A stretch of DNA of 64,000 nucleotides from Porphyromonadaceae bacterium UBA4277 (lineage in GTDB: Bacteria; Bacteroidota; Bacteroidia; Bacteroidales; Muribaculaceae), in NCBI GenBank assembly GCA_002395965.1, contig DGVT01000121.1, positions 56,581 through 120,580 on the forward strand, written 5' to 3'. A model generated the notes under the pieces. It did no database searches. It worked only from the letters and a program-made list of their open reading frames with translations, and was not told the origin of the DNA. The translations under genes were made by a program, and so were the position numbers. Shown piece by piece: positions 43,701-52,530 of the stretch; positions within the stretch are counted from its first letter, which is position 1; every line of letters begins with the position of its first letter.

Positions 43701-44326
43701 TTGAATGAATGATTGATGTTGCGTGTGGGAAGCAGGCGGTCGCCCGAGTCTTGTTTGTTGGGGTCGCTATGCACTTGGCGGCGTGAAGAGGTGCCGGGCA
43801 GTGAGTCGGCACTACACTCATCGGCCACCGTCCAGTGCTTGCCATCGCTCGATGTGAGCAAGCGCATCACCGAGCCTGAGCTGCGCTCGGGCATATATGC
43901 CATGCTGCACACCAGTTGCACCTCGTCCACATCAATGCTCATGCCATGCCAGTCATATTGCAGCCAGGTGTCGCTGCCCATCAGCGTGCAGCTGGTCCAC
44001 TCGTTGCCGTCGATGGTGGCCTCGCGCCCCGGCATGGGATGCTCACCGGCGGGTGTGCTGACCGATAGCCATGCCGGCTCTTCATGGCTTATTACTCCAT
44101 CGGTGAGCAGCTGTGCCGTGAGGTTGAAATCCCATGCCGACGACTGGCGCACAGGGCGATGTAGTGCCACGTTGCGATAGTCGCCACCGGGCACTATCGT
44201 TGGCCCGAAATATTCTGCCGGATTGCCCGGGTACATGCCTATGCCGCGTGTGGGCAGAGGCTGGGCGGTGGTGGCTGGCAGGAGCAATGTCGCTAAGCAG
44301 ACAAGCAGTAGAGCTTTTTTCATCAT
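40769..44326 (-). CDS. Large secreted GH2 family glycoside hydrolase with discoidin-like modules
   Basis: A 1185-aa enzyme. Start 44326 gives signal peptide [16 protein letters not shown]..TTAQ and lies just downstream of a -7 box at 44345-44352; the frame is open to 44596 but that would read through the promoter. Two F5/8C-type (discoidin) modules lie at about 45-200 and 230-340 ([31 protein letters not shown]). They are followed by the GH2 sugar-binding domain ([25 protein letters not shown]), Ig-like domain and TIM barrel ([35 protein letters not shown], acid/base Glu in YCGRNEGYP). It is closest to beta-mannosidase or exo-beta-glucosaminidase types. Probably periplasmic or surface. Confidence 0.87.
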   Translation of the reverse strand: [1185 protein letters not shown]

Positions 44327-44344
44327 GAGGCGAATTAATGTGCT

Positions 44345-44352
44345 CAAAGTTA
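44345..44352 (-). promoter_or_regulatory. -7 box of the GH2 gene
   Basis: Minus-strand TAACTTTG, 18 bp before the ATG at 44326. Confidence 0.55.
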
Positions 44353-44436
44353 CGCAACCTGCATCAAATATGCAAATTTGCTGATGCTTATAGTCGGCAT
44401 TTTCGACTAAAACTTGTGATATAGAAATGGAATGGC

Positions 44437-44444
44437 TAATTTTG
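44437..44444 (+). promoter_or_regulatory. -7 box of the small gene at 44501
   Basis: TAATTTTG, 56 bp before the ATG at 44501. Confidence 0.45.
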
Positions 44445-44500
44445 TGCAAAATAATGAAGACCACGAACCTCGTTCTGTTAAAACCTAAACTTATTAGATA

Positions 44501-44809
44501 ATGAGTCTTTACCCGAAATTTATATTGACTACCGACGGGCATTTGCGCCTGGGAATGGTGCACTTGCATCGTGAGCTGCTTGAGCCGCAGGACCATTGTG
44601 CCGGTGGCGGCTTTTATCGCTTTGATGCCGTGGAAGGCCGGCTACTGCTCGAGCGGGAATCTTACGACTATGGCCCCCCACGGTGGAGTGCCGTGGACAG
44701 GCTCATCGTGCCGCGCGACTATGAAGGGTTGCGCCTGGTGTATGTGTCAAGCGCATGGCCCTATGACGAGCATGATTTGACTTCGTTGTTCGGTGTGACT
44801 TACGAGTGA
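44501..44809 (+). CDS. Small conserved-looking protein of unknown function
   Basis: A 102-aa soluble protein (YPKFILTTDGHLRLGMVHLHRELL, GGGFYRFDAVEGRLLLERESYDYGPPRWSAVDRLIVP). Codon use matches neighbouring genes and it has its own promoter box, so it is probably real. No signal peptide, membrane segment or known motif. It stands alone between the divergent GH2 gene and the next protease gene. Confidence 0.65.
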   Translation: MSLYPKFILTTDGHLRLGMVHLHRELLEPQDHCAGGGFYRFDAVEGRLLLERESYDYGPPRWSAVDRLIVPRDYEGLRLVYVSSAWPYDEHDLTSLFGVTYE

Positions 44810-44955
44810 CCTATGATGCCGTGCTCTTGCGTTTTGCGTGATGTCTAAGAGCAAGAGGCTTTGCTGGTTAATGGCCTTTGGGCTGATTACGATTAAGCGA
44901 ATGACCATTTTGTTGATTTTTTTTGAAGGTAGGCATTAAAGTGAAAAAAAATACC

Positions 44956-44963
44956 TATATTTG
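44956..44963 (+). promoter_or_regulatory. -7 box of the second C10 protease gene
   Basis: TATATTTG then C, 105 bp before the ATG at 45069; the leader is AT-rich. Confidence 0.45.
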
Positions 44964-45068
44964 CAAGCTCAATTTACGCGAATGCTGTAAAGTGCTGGCA
45001 AAATGTAAAAAGCAGATTGAATATTGACTAATTATATATTTTTACACATTAACAAACCTTTTTTTATT

Positions 45069-48000
45069 ATGAGTATTAAGAAAAATTTGCTTTTAGTGTT
45101 GGCTATTCTCTTGCCGTTGACGCTATTAGCAGGTGTGGTGAGCCCCTCACAGGCACTGAACGAAGCAAAAACCTTTGCTCAGGGTCGCAAAGTGATGGCA
45201 GCCGTTAACACACCTGCCGGTGCAAAGCGTGCTCAGAGTGCCGATGCATCAGCCTACTACTATGTCTTCAACATTGCCGACAATGGCGGCTTTGTCATCG
45301 TCAGTGGTGACGATCGCACCAACCCCATTCTGGGCTATAGCGATGCCGGCTACTTCGACGCAACGAAGATTCCCGCAAACATGAAGAGCTGGCTCGATGG
45401 CTATGCCGAGCAAATCAAGGCGCTCGACACCATGAGCGACGGCGAGGCTGCACGCCTGCTTGCTGCACCACGCAAGGCTGCCGTGCCCACGCGCAACTCT
45501 ATCGCCCCGTTGATTACCACCAAGTGGGACCAGGCTACTCCCTACTGGAACGAGTGTCCGCAGTTTATGAACTCAGACGACGAGGCCGACGGCTATGAAC
45601 TGGCCTATACCGGCTGTGTGGCTACCGCCATGTCGCAAATCATGAACTTCCATAAGTTCCCCGCACAGACGTCGCAGGTTATTCCTGCCTATTCGTTTAC
45701 CTATAGCGACGGCAACTACAACTACAGCACCGTGCAAATGGACGAACTGCCCATCACCACCTTCGATTGGGAGCACATGCGCGACACCTACACCGGTGCC
45801 GAGGACGAAGTCTATACCAAAGCTGTGGCTCACCTGATGCTCTATGTGGGCTGCGCCATCAAGTCGCAATATGGCGTGTCGGCAACAGGTGCCTACACCG
45901 ACGACATCCCCAAGGGCTTCGCGCTGTTCGGCTACGGCTCGAAGCTGGCTTATCGCAACGACTACACCCAGGAGGTGTGGGACGACATGGTGTATGCCGA
46001 GCTGGCAGCCGGTCGCCCGATGATCTATAACGGCACTGCCGGCAGTGGCGGCGGTCACTCGTTTATCTGCGATGGCTATGAATATGGCGACTACTTCCAC
46101 ATCAACTGGGGTTGGGGTGGAATGGGCAACGGCTACTTCCAGCTTGCCGTGCTCAATCCCAAAGCCAGCGGAATTGGCGGCTCGGCAAGTGCCGAGGGCT
46201 ATAACATGAAGCAGAACATCGTCTATAACATCGTGCCCGGCGGTGCTACCCCCAGTGGCGATGACGACGAGGAAGAACCCGCCCTCACCGTTACATTCAC
46301 CAACGGCCCCAGCGGATGGGAGCGCGATGCTGCTTCGCTTCCGTTCAAGATCTATAAGTCTAAGATTGTGAAGGTGGGCTACTCTGATCACTCCGGCTCG
46401 GGCAAGAAGTTCAAGACTGCTCTTGCACTGCTCAACCCCGCCGACGGCACTTTCAGCGTGCTTCCCAACTCAGAAGACAACGTCTATATGCAGGTCACTA
46501 CGTCGGCCCTGGGTCAGACCCACAGCTTCGGTAGCGGCGTTGCATCCAACTCAAGCCTGGTCATCCCCTTCGGTGCAGGCCTTACCGGCACCTACCACTT
46601 GGTGGGCGTGTATCAGCTTGAAGGCACCACCGACTGGAAGGTGATGAAGGAAGCCGACCGCCACTACCTGGAGGTGAACATGAGCAACACCGACTGCCAG
46701 GCAAGCGCACATCCCGTTATCAACCTGCAAGCCACCAACTGGGAGTTCACCGGCGGTGAGCGCGTGAACGCGAAGGAGCAAATCCACGTCACACTGAAGA
46801 ACAACAGTGTTGACCGCTTCTACGGCGACCTGTACCTCGACTTCGGCGGCCAGCAGATCGACGAGTATTCACAATATACTACCGTGGTAACCGGTGAAGT
46901 GCTTCCCGGCCAGGAGAACACCATCACCTTCAACGTGACCCCGGCATCGTCGGGCAACAAGACCGTGCGGGTGATGCTCATCGACCAGTATGGATACTAT
47001 AATACCATAGCTCAAACGACCGTCAATATCGCCGAGAGCACCGAAGCCGAAGAGCTCAACCTCTCGGTAGTTATCAAGACCGAAAACTCGGTACCTGCCG
47101 ACAACGCTGGTGACTTCGACGTGATCTACGACAGTCACGCACGCTTCAGCGCAGCTATCACCAACCACAGCAACGGCGAGTACAACAAGTATGTGCTGGC
47201 TCCGCTGTTCATCGTCGAGAAGAACGAAGACGGTTCGGTGGTAGGTGGCTCGATGGTGACCTACAAGCAGCAGACAATCTCGCTGGCTGCCGGTGAGACG
47301 AAGACCTACTACTTCGACTTCGACAACTTAGCCTATGGCTCGACCTACGCAATGAACATCTACGCACGCAACAATGTGCCCGACAGCGAGGACGCTTCTC
47401 ACGTTGACAACATCGTTGAGCCCGGACACTCGGTGTACTACGACATCAAGCCCGGTATCATCACCTGGACTGCCGACGGCACTCGTAACGGCGTGAAGCC
47501 CGTGGAGAACTTCCAGGTGGCTGCCGACGTGGCTGCCGTGAGCCTCGAAGGCATCACCCTGAACAACATCGTGCCTAACGATAACCCCAACACCATCTAT
47601 GTGCTCGACGAAGGCGCAACTGCTCCGCAGAGCATCGCCGGCCTTAACGTCGTTACCGGCAACACTGCTTCAAGCATTGCACTGAAGGATGGTTACCCCT
47701 ACTTCATCCCGCAGAGCTTCACCGCAGGCACTGTGAGCTATGAGCGCACTTTCACTACCGGTCGCGTGGCCGGTCAGGACGGTGGCTTCAGCACTGTGGT
47801 GCTGCCATTTGCTCCCACATCGGTTACTGCTGCCGGAAGCGAGCTGCAACGCTACAATGCAGGCACCGACGCCGGCAAGGACTACTGGATGCTCTACTTC
47901 AACCAGGAGAACGACGGCGTTGCCAACTTTGACTATGCAAGCCAGATCGAGGCCAACGTGCCCTATGTGATGGCAGTGAACAGCAAGCTCATCGGCAAGC

Positions 48001-48449
48001 CCGTGACTATGGCTGCCGAGAACGTGCTTCTCAAGCCCGACCCCATTGCCTATACTTCGGCCGACAACTATGTGATGATAGGCTCGTTTATCGACCAAAA
48101 CCTCGATAACATCTACACAATGAACGCACAGGGCAACCGCTTCGTCGTGAGTGCCGACACTCAGAACGTGGATCCGTTCCGCGCCTACTTCTTAGCACAG
48201 ACCGAAGTGAGCGATGGCGGACACATCGACATCGTGCTCAACGAGACTGCCGAAGAGCCCGTAGAGACTATCAAGGGCGATGTGAACCTCGACGGCCGCG
48301 TGGATGTGGATGACGCGAACATCATCATTGCCATCATTCTGGGCAAAGATCAGGCCGAGAACTACGACCGTCGTGCCTATGTCAATGATGACGATGCAGT
48401 GGATGTGGATGACGTGAACGCAATAATTCGCATCATCCTCAACAAGTAA
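45069..48449 (+). CDS. C10-family cysteine protease with dockerin-like tail
   Basis: A 1126-aa secreted protease, larger than the one at 26542. Start 45069 gives signal peptide MSIKKNLLLVLAILLPLTLLAG; an upstream in-frame start at 45024 has no signal. The propeptide (YYYVFNIADNGGFVIVSGDDR, about 63-83) is followed by the catalytic domain with C183 in YTGCVATAMSQIM and H330 in GGGHSFICDGY, then FHINWGWGG. A long set of beta domains (about 415-1050) follows, and the final ~65 residues are a two-repeat dockerin-like module (GDVNLDGRVDVDDANIIIAIIL; YVNDDDAVDVDDVNAIIRIIL). The second repeat lacks the usual leading GD pair. Confidence 0.92.
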   Translation: MSIKKNLLLVLAILLPLTLLAGVVSPSQALNEAKTFAQGRKVMAAVNTPAGAKRAQSADASAYYYVFNIADNGGFVIVSGDDRTNPILGYSDAGYFDATKIPANMKSWLDGYAEQIKALDTMSDGEAARLLAAPRKAAVPTRNSIAPLITTKWDQATPYWNECPQFMNSDDEADGYELAYTGCVATAMSQIMNFHKFPAQTSQVIPAYSFTYSDGNYNYSTVQMDELPITTFDWEHMRDTYTGAEDEVYTKAVAHLMLYVGCAIKSQYGVSATGAYTDDIPKGFALFGYGSKLAYRNDYTQEVWDDMVYAELAAGRPMIYNGTAGSGGGHSFICDGYEYGDYFHINWGWGGMGNGYFQLAVLNPKASGIGGSASAEGYNMKQNIVYNIVPGGATPSGDDDEEEPALTVTFTNGPSGWERDAASLPFKIYKSKIVKVGYSDHSGSGKKFKTALALLNPADGTFSVLPNSEDNVYMQVTTSALGQTHSFGSGVASNSSLVIPFGAGLTGTYHLVGVYQLEGTTDWKVMKEADRHYLEVNMSNTDCQASAHPVINLQATNWEFTGGERVNAKEQIHVTLKNNSVDRFYGDLYLDFGGQQIDEYSQYTTVVTGEVLPGQENTITFNVTPASSGNKTVRVMLIDQYGYYNTIAQTTVNIAESTEAEELNLSVVIKTENSVPADNAGDFDVIYDSHARFSAAITNHSNGEYNKYVLAPLFIVEKNEDGSVVGGSMVTYKQQTISLAAGETKTYYFDFDNLAYGSTYAMNIYARNNVPDSEDASHVDNIVEPGHSVYYDIKPGIITWTADGTRNGVKPVENFQVAADVAAVSLEGITLNNIVPNDNPNTIYVLDEGATAPQSIAGLNVVTGNTASSIALKDGYPYFIPQSFTAGTVSYERTFTTGRVAGQDGGFSTVVLPFAPTSVTAAGSELQRYNAGTDAGKDYWMLYFNQENDGVANFDYASQIEANVPYVMAVNSKLIGKPVTMAAENVLLKPDPIAYTSADNYVMIGSFIDQNLDNIYTMNAQGNRFVVSADTQNVDPFRAYFLAQTEVSDGGHIDIVLNETAEEPVETIKGDVNLDGRVDVDDANIIIAIILGKDQAENYDRRAYVNDDDAVDVDDVNAIIRIILNK

Positions 48450-48472
48450 CAATCAAGTTACATATATAGAAG

Positions 48473-48502
48473 ATCGAGGCTTGGAAAGTTCCAAGCCTCG
48501 AT
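48473..48502 (+). terminator. Hairpin terminator after the second C10 protease
   Basis: ATCGAGGCTTGGAA pairs perfectly with TTCCAAGCCTCGAT around the dinucleotide ag, followed by TCTTATTTC. It begins 23 bp after the stop codon. Confidence 0.85.
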
Positions 48503-48598
48503 TCTTATTTCATAAAAGTCTTAGGATTTTATAGGATGACTTAGGTGTTTCTAAGATAACCTAAGGGGGGAGAGCCTGTTCGCGTCAGCCCAACTGTC

Positions 48599-48700
48599 AA
48601 TTATTCATTATTCATTATTCATTGTTCATTATTCATTATTCATTATTCATTATTCATTATTCATTAGTAATTATTCATTATTCATTATTAATTATTAATT
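48599..48700. repeat. ATTATTC heptamer array running into the end of ispG
   Basis: About 14 tandem copies of a 7-bp word (ATTATTC and one- or two-base variants such as ATTGTTC, ATTATTA). The array supplies the stop codon and last codons of ispG on the minus strand. It is the reverse-strand form of the heptamers at 11956-12007. Translating it gives a YSLFIIH-like repeat in any frame, which should not be taken for a gene. Confidence 0.85.
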
Positions 48701-50331
48701 GGCTCTCGCCAGTCGCCGCCGGCCTTGATCAGGGCGATGAGGTGGTCGATAGCCTCGTCAGTGGGAATGTTCTTCTCCACGCACTGCTTGTTCTTATACA
48801 GGCTGATGCGTCCCGGGCCTGCACCCACATAGCCATAGTCGGCGTCGGCCATTTCGCCCGGCCCGTTGACAATGCATCCCATCACGCCAATCTTGAGGTG
48901 CGACAGGTGAGCCGTGGCCTGCTGCACGCGGTGCACGGTGGTCTGCAGGTCGAAAAGAGTGCGTCCGCACGACGGGCACGAGATAAACTCGGTCTTGCTC
49001 ATGCGCAGCCTTGCTGCTTGCAGGATGCCGAAGGCGATGCGCGTCACATCGTCTTGGTTGTCATAGGCCGGTGCGTCAATCCAGATGCCATCCACCAGGC
49101 CGCTCATCACCACCGGCCCCAGGTCGGCGCCGGCTTTCACTTGCAGCCACTCGAGGTCGGTGTCGTCGTAGTGTACGCGGGCGATAACCGGCAGTGTGTT
49201 ACCCTCGTCGGCAAGCTGGTGAAGCTGTTGCAGCAGTGAGCCGGGTATGTTGGCGTTTTCGGGTGTGACGACCAGCAGCTGGCCGTAAAGGTCACCCAGC
49301 TGGTCGGGTGTGAAGTCGGGTTTCATGGTGGCATCATCGGTCATCTCGCTCACCACGAGTGGCGTGCGGTGCCCTGCCACGGTGGCTGCGGCGCGGTGAG
49401 GCGGGCACAGCGGGTCATAGCCCTTGCTGAGGCTGCCCTCGATGTGTGGGTGCCCTTGCCGTGCGGTGACATATTTCACGAGCTTGTTGGCTACCGGAAT
49501 TTCCAGCTCAGGGTCTTCGCTGAGCGACACGCGAATGGTGTCGCCAAGTCCTTCGCTCAGCAGAGTGCCGATGCCCACTGCGCTCTTGATGCGTCCGTCC
49601 TCGCCGAAGCCGGCTTCGGTCACTCCCAGGTGCAACGGGAAGTGCATTCCCTCGGCATCCATTGCGGCCACCACGCGCCTCACGGCCTCGACCATGACCA
49701 CGACGTTGCTGGCTTTCATGCTGATGACAACGTCGTGGAAATCCTGGGCCACAAACACTCGCAGAAACTCCATCACGCTCTCAACCATGCCGGCGGCTGT
49801 GTTGCCATAGCGGCTCATGATGCGGTCGCTCAGCGACCCGTGGTTCACACCCAGGCGCACGGCAGTGCCATGCTCGCGGCAAATCTCGATGAACGGCAGC
49901 AGCTTGTCGTGTATTTTTTGAAGTTCGGCCTGATACTGCTCGTCGGTGTAGGTGAGATGCTTGAAGGTGCGTGCCGGATCCACGAAGTTGCCGGGGTTGA
50001 TGCGCACCTTGTCGGTGAGTGCGGCGGCAGCAAATGCCGCCTGTGGATTGAAGTGAATGTCGGCCACCAACGGCACATTGCAACCTTGCTTGCGCAGCAG
50101 GTTGCGCACCATGCCTATGCCTTCGGCTTCGCGCACGCCTTGTGCCGTGAGCCGCACATAGTGTGCCCCGGCTTGGGCTATGCGCAGGCACTGCTCGGCA
50201 CTGCGTTCGGTGTCGTTGGTGTCGGTGTTGGTCATCGATTGCACTCTTATGGGGTAGTCGCTGCCCATGGGCACGCCGCCCACGTTCACGCTCACCGTCT
50301 TGCGGCGGTTATAGTCAAATGCGCTGTTCAT
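48688..50331 (-). CDS. ispG: 4-hydroxy-3-methylbut-2-enyl diphosphate synthase (large Bacteroidetes form)
   Basis: A 547-aa iron-sulfur enzyme of the MEP isoprenoid pathway, turning MEcPP into HMBPP. The N-terminal TIM barrel begins FDYNRRKTVSVNVGGVPMGSDYPIRVQSMTNTDT (residues 5-38) with VPLVADIHFNP and INPGNF motifs. The C-terminal 4Fe-4S domain has CPSCGR and GVMGCIVNGPGE (three Cys), then ADYGYVGAGPGRISLYK. Between them is the extra domain found in the three-domain form of plants, Chlamydia and Bacteroidetes. Start 50331 is the ATG of MNSAFDYN; the frame open to 50664 overlaps the next gene. Confidence 0.94.
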   Translation of the reverse strand: MNSAFDYNRRKTVSVNVGGVPMGSDYPIRVQSMTNTDTNDTERSAEQCLRIAQAGAHYVRLTAQGVREAEGIGMVRNLLRKQGCNVPLVADIHFNPQAAFAAAALTDKVRINPGNFVDPARTFKHLTYTDEQYQAELQKIHDKLLPFIEICREHGTAVRLGVNHGSLSDRIMSRYGNTAAGMVESVMEFLRVFVAQDFHDVVISMKASNVVVMVEAVRRVVAAMDAEGMHFPLHLGVTEAGFGEDGRIKSAVGIGTLLSEGLGDTIRVSLSEDPELEIPVANKLVKYVTARQGHPHIEGSLSKGYDPLCPPHRAAATVAGHRTPLVVSEMTDDATMKPDFTPDQLGDLYGQLLVVTPENANIPGSLLQQLHQLADEGNTLPVIARVHYDDTDLEWLQVKAGADLGPVVMSGLVDGIWIDAPAYDNQDDVTRIAFGILQAARLRMSKTEFISCPSCGRTLFDLQTTVHRVQQATAHLSHLKIGVMGCIVNGPGEMADADYGYVGAGPGRISLYKNKQCVEKNIPTDEAIDHLIALIKAGGDWREPINN

Positions 50332-50360
50332 TATGCAGGAATTAATAATGATTGAAACAA

Positions 50361-50999
50361 TTAACCGAATAGTTTTATCATCAGTGTCACGCAGGCATAG
50401 CCATTGGCAAAGCCTGCCAGCACTTGCAGCAGGTCGTGGCGCTTGAGCACCATGCGCGATGTGCCTAAAATGCCTGCCAGCAGAATAGTGAAGCACAGCA
50501 CCCAGAACAGGTTGAAGGCGCTGAGCCCTTGCACATGAATTTGATACAGCAATGCCACGATGCCACCAATGCCCGCCATGTGGGCACTGATTTTCCACCA
50601 CAGGTTCACGATGAGTGATACCAGGCATGCCAGTCCGCCTCCGGCAGCAAACATGATGAACCACATGGGTGAGTGGATGTTATTAAGGTAGAAAGCAGCG
50701 GCGGCATAGCACAGCACGGCAAAGGCGTAGGGGATGAGCCGCTCGTTGCGCTTGTCGAGCCGCTTGTTGCTGATAATCTTGAAATGGTGCAGCACGCCGA
50801 TGGCACTAATCGGCAGCACGGTGGTGATGCCGAATATCATGATTAGCACCATGATGCGTGTGCCCATGGGCAGCAGGCACAGCACCGATGTCCACAGCAC
50901 GAGAAACACGCCATAGGTGGGCATGACCAGTGGGCTGAGCACCGATGAGAAGAAGTGTGCCGAGCCGGCAATGAGCCTGTTAATGTTATATCGTTTCAT
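50361..50999 (-). CDS. PAP2-like integral membrane protein
   Basis: A 212-aa protein with about six membrane helices. Divergent PAP2 phosphatase motifs can be seen: KRLDKRNERLIPY (motif 1-like), KISAHMAGIGG (motif 2-like, PSGH changed to SAHM) and SRMVLKRHDLLQVLAG (motif 3, SRx5H). Motif changes mean activity on lipid phosphates is uncertain. It starts upstream of ispG on the same strand, 29 bp from it, and follows rpoN by 57 bp. Undecaprenyl-phosphate metabolism would link it with the isoprenoid gene, as a guess. Confidence 0.7.
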   Translation of the reverse strand: MKRYNINRLIAGSAHFFSSVLSPLVMPTYGVFLVLWTSVLCLLPMGTRIMVLIMIFGITTVLPISAIGVLHHFKIISNKRLDKRNERLIPYAFAVLCYAAAAFYLNNIHSPMWFIMFAAGGGLACLVSLIVNLWWKISAHMAGIGGIVALLYQIHVQGLSAFNLFWVLCFTILLAGILGTSRMVLKRHDLLQVLAGFANGYACVTLMIKLFG

Positions 51000-51056
51000 T
51001 ATGTAGTGATAATGTTTTTCGTCAAGTGGCCCGGTGGGTTGTCACAGCCGGGAGTG

Positions 51057-52499
51057 TCAGTGTATGATTTTACGCAGTGATGCTTTGGGTATGCCTTGGC
51101 TCTCACGATACTTGCTGATGGTGCGGCGGGCTATGTTGTAGCCGTTGCGGTTAAGCAAGTCGCACAGGGTGCTGTCGCTGTAGGGGTGGCGCTTGTCTTC
51201 GCTATCGACGATGCGCTTGAGGGCTTCTTTGATTTCGCGTGTGGAAACACCGTCGATGCCCTCGGAGAAGAAAAACTTCAGCGGCTTGATGCCCCATTGT
51301 GTGTCAACATATTTGTTGGTCGTGGCTCGTGAAATCACCGATACGTCCATAGCCACGTCGTCGGCAATGTTCTGTAGCGTGAGTGGCCGTAAGTCGGCAC
51401 TGTCGCCGGTAAAGAAGTATTCCCTCTGCCGCTTGATGATGGCATCCATGCACTTGAATAGCGTCTGCTGGCGCATCTTGAGCAGTTTGATGTAGTTCTG
51501 AGTGCGATTGTAGGCCTTCATCACGATTTGTCGGTTGTCTTTTCGCTCGCGGGTTACGGGAGGGTTGTTTTTGTAATCGGCCATTGAGCGCTCATAGCTT
51601 TCGGCAATGCACAGCTCCGGAATGTTGTTGTTTAGTGCCAGTGTGAGTGTGTTTCCGTTCACCTCGACGATGAAGTCGGGCGAAATCTGGCTGTTTTGCG
51701 TTTCCGAGGGTCCGCCCGAGTAAGCACTGCCCGGCTTGGGGTTAAGCGTCTGTATCTCACGCCTGTTTACTCTGTCGAGTGTGGACTTGTCGATCTTGAG
51801 TTGTGAGCAGATGGTGTCGAAGCGCCTGTGTGAGAATTCGCTGAAAAACCGCTCGATGATGGTGAGTGCTATCGTGGCATCGTCGCCGCTTTTGCGCTTT
51901 AGTTGCAGCATGAGGCATTCTTGCAAATTGCGTGCAGCGATGCCCGGCGGGTCGAGCTGTCGCACGATGGCCAGCACTTGCTCCACTTGTTCGGGGTCGG
52001 TGTCGATGTTGTCGTTAAATGTTATGTCGTCGGCAATGGCACGGGTGGAACGTTGCAGATAGCCGTTGTTGTCGAGGTTGCCGATAATGTTGGTTGCAAT
52101 CACCTTTTCATGGTCGGTGAGTTCGCGCTCTGAGATTTGTTCGAGCAGATATTCGGCCAGGGTGGTTTCGTTCACCACCTCGGGTGTGTAGTAGGTGTCG
52201 TCGGCACTATGGTTGGCCGCACGGTAGCGCTGTGTGGGCATCACGTCGTCTTCGTCGCCGTAGTCGTTGCGCTGCATTTGCTCGCTCGACTCACTGCGGC
52301 GGCCGTCTTCGGTGGTGTTGTTAAGCTCGTCGTCGGCCTGACTGCGCTCCAGGGCGGGATTGTCGAGCAGTTCGCGCTCCACTTCGTCTTGCATCTCGTT
52401 GCTGTTTTTTTCGAGCATTCGGCCCAGCTCGCGCTGCAAGATAGTGGAGAGCCGTTGTTCCTGACGTTGTTCGGTTGTTAATGATGACTTATTTGCCAT
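51057..52499 (-). CDS. rpoN: RNA polymerase sigma-54 factor
   Basis: A 480-aa sigma factor that needs AAA+ enhancer-binding activators. Region I is Gln-rich (EQRQEQRLSTILQRELGRML), region II is acidic (about 65-110), the core-binding domain is about 115-300 (YLLEQISERELTDHEKVIATNIIGNLDNNGYLQ), and the C-terminus has a helix-turn-helix and the RpoN box in variant form (ARRTISKYRESQGIP). Sigma-54 activators are not visible in this window. Confidence 0.94.
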   Translation of the reverse strand: MANKSSLTTEQRQEQRLSTILQRELGRMLEKNSNEMQDEVERELLDNPALERSQADDELNNTTEDGRRSESSEQMQRNDYGDEDDVMPTQRYRAANHSADDTYYTPEVVNETTLAEYLLEQISERELTDHEKVIATNIIGNLDNNGYLQRSTRAIADDITFNDNIDTDPEQVEQVLAIVRQLDPPGIAARNLQECLMLQLKRKSGDDATIALTIIERFFSEFSHRRFDTICSQLKIDKSTLDRVNRREIQTLNPKPGSAYSGGPSETQNSQISPDFIVEVNGNTLTLALNNNIPELCIAESYERSMADYKNNPPVTRERKDNRQIVMKAYNRTQNYIKLLKMRQQTLFKCMDAIIKRQREYFFTGDSADLRPLTLQNIADDVAMDVSVISRATTNKYVDTQWGIKPLKFFFSEGIDGVSTREIKEALKRIVDSEDKRHPYSDSTLCDLLNRNGYNIARRTISKYRESQGIPKASLRKIIH

Positions 52500-52515
52500 G
52501 ACAATTTATTTTTTG

Positions 52516-52523
52516 CAAATATA
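52516..52523 (-). promoter_or_regulatory. -7 box of rpoN
   Basis: Minus-strand TATATTTG then C in the 31-bp gap before rpoN; 16 bp to the ATG. Confidence 0.5.
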
Positions 52524-52530
52524 GTAAAAA

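Noticed and set aside
44327..44596. N-terminal extension of the GH2 gene
   Set aside because: It would read through the -7 box at 44345 and put a signal peptide inside the protein.
48622..49239. Plus-strand frame with FIIHYSLFIIHYSL start
   Set aside because: The start is the heptamer array and the rest is antisense to ispG.
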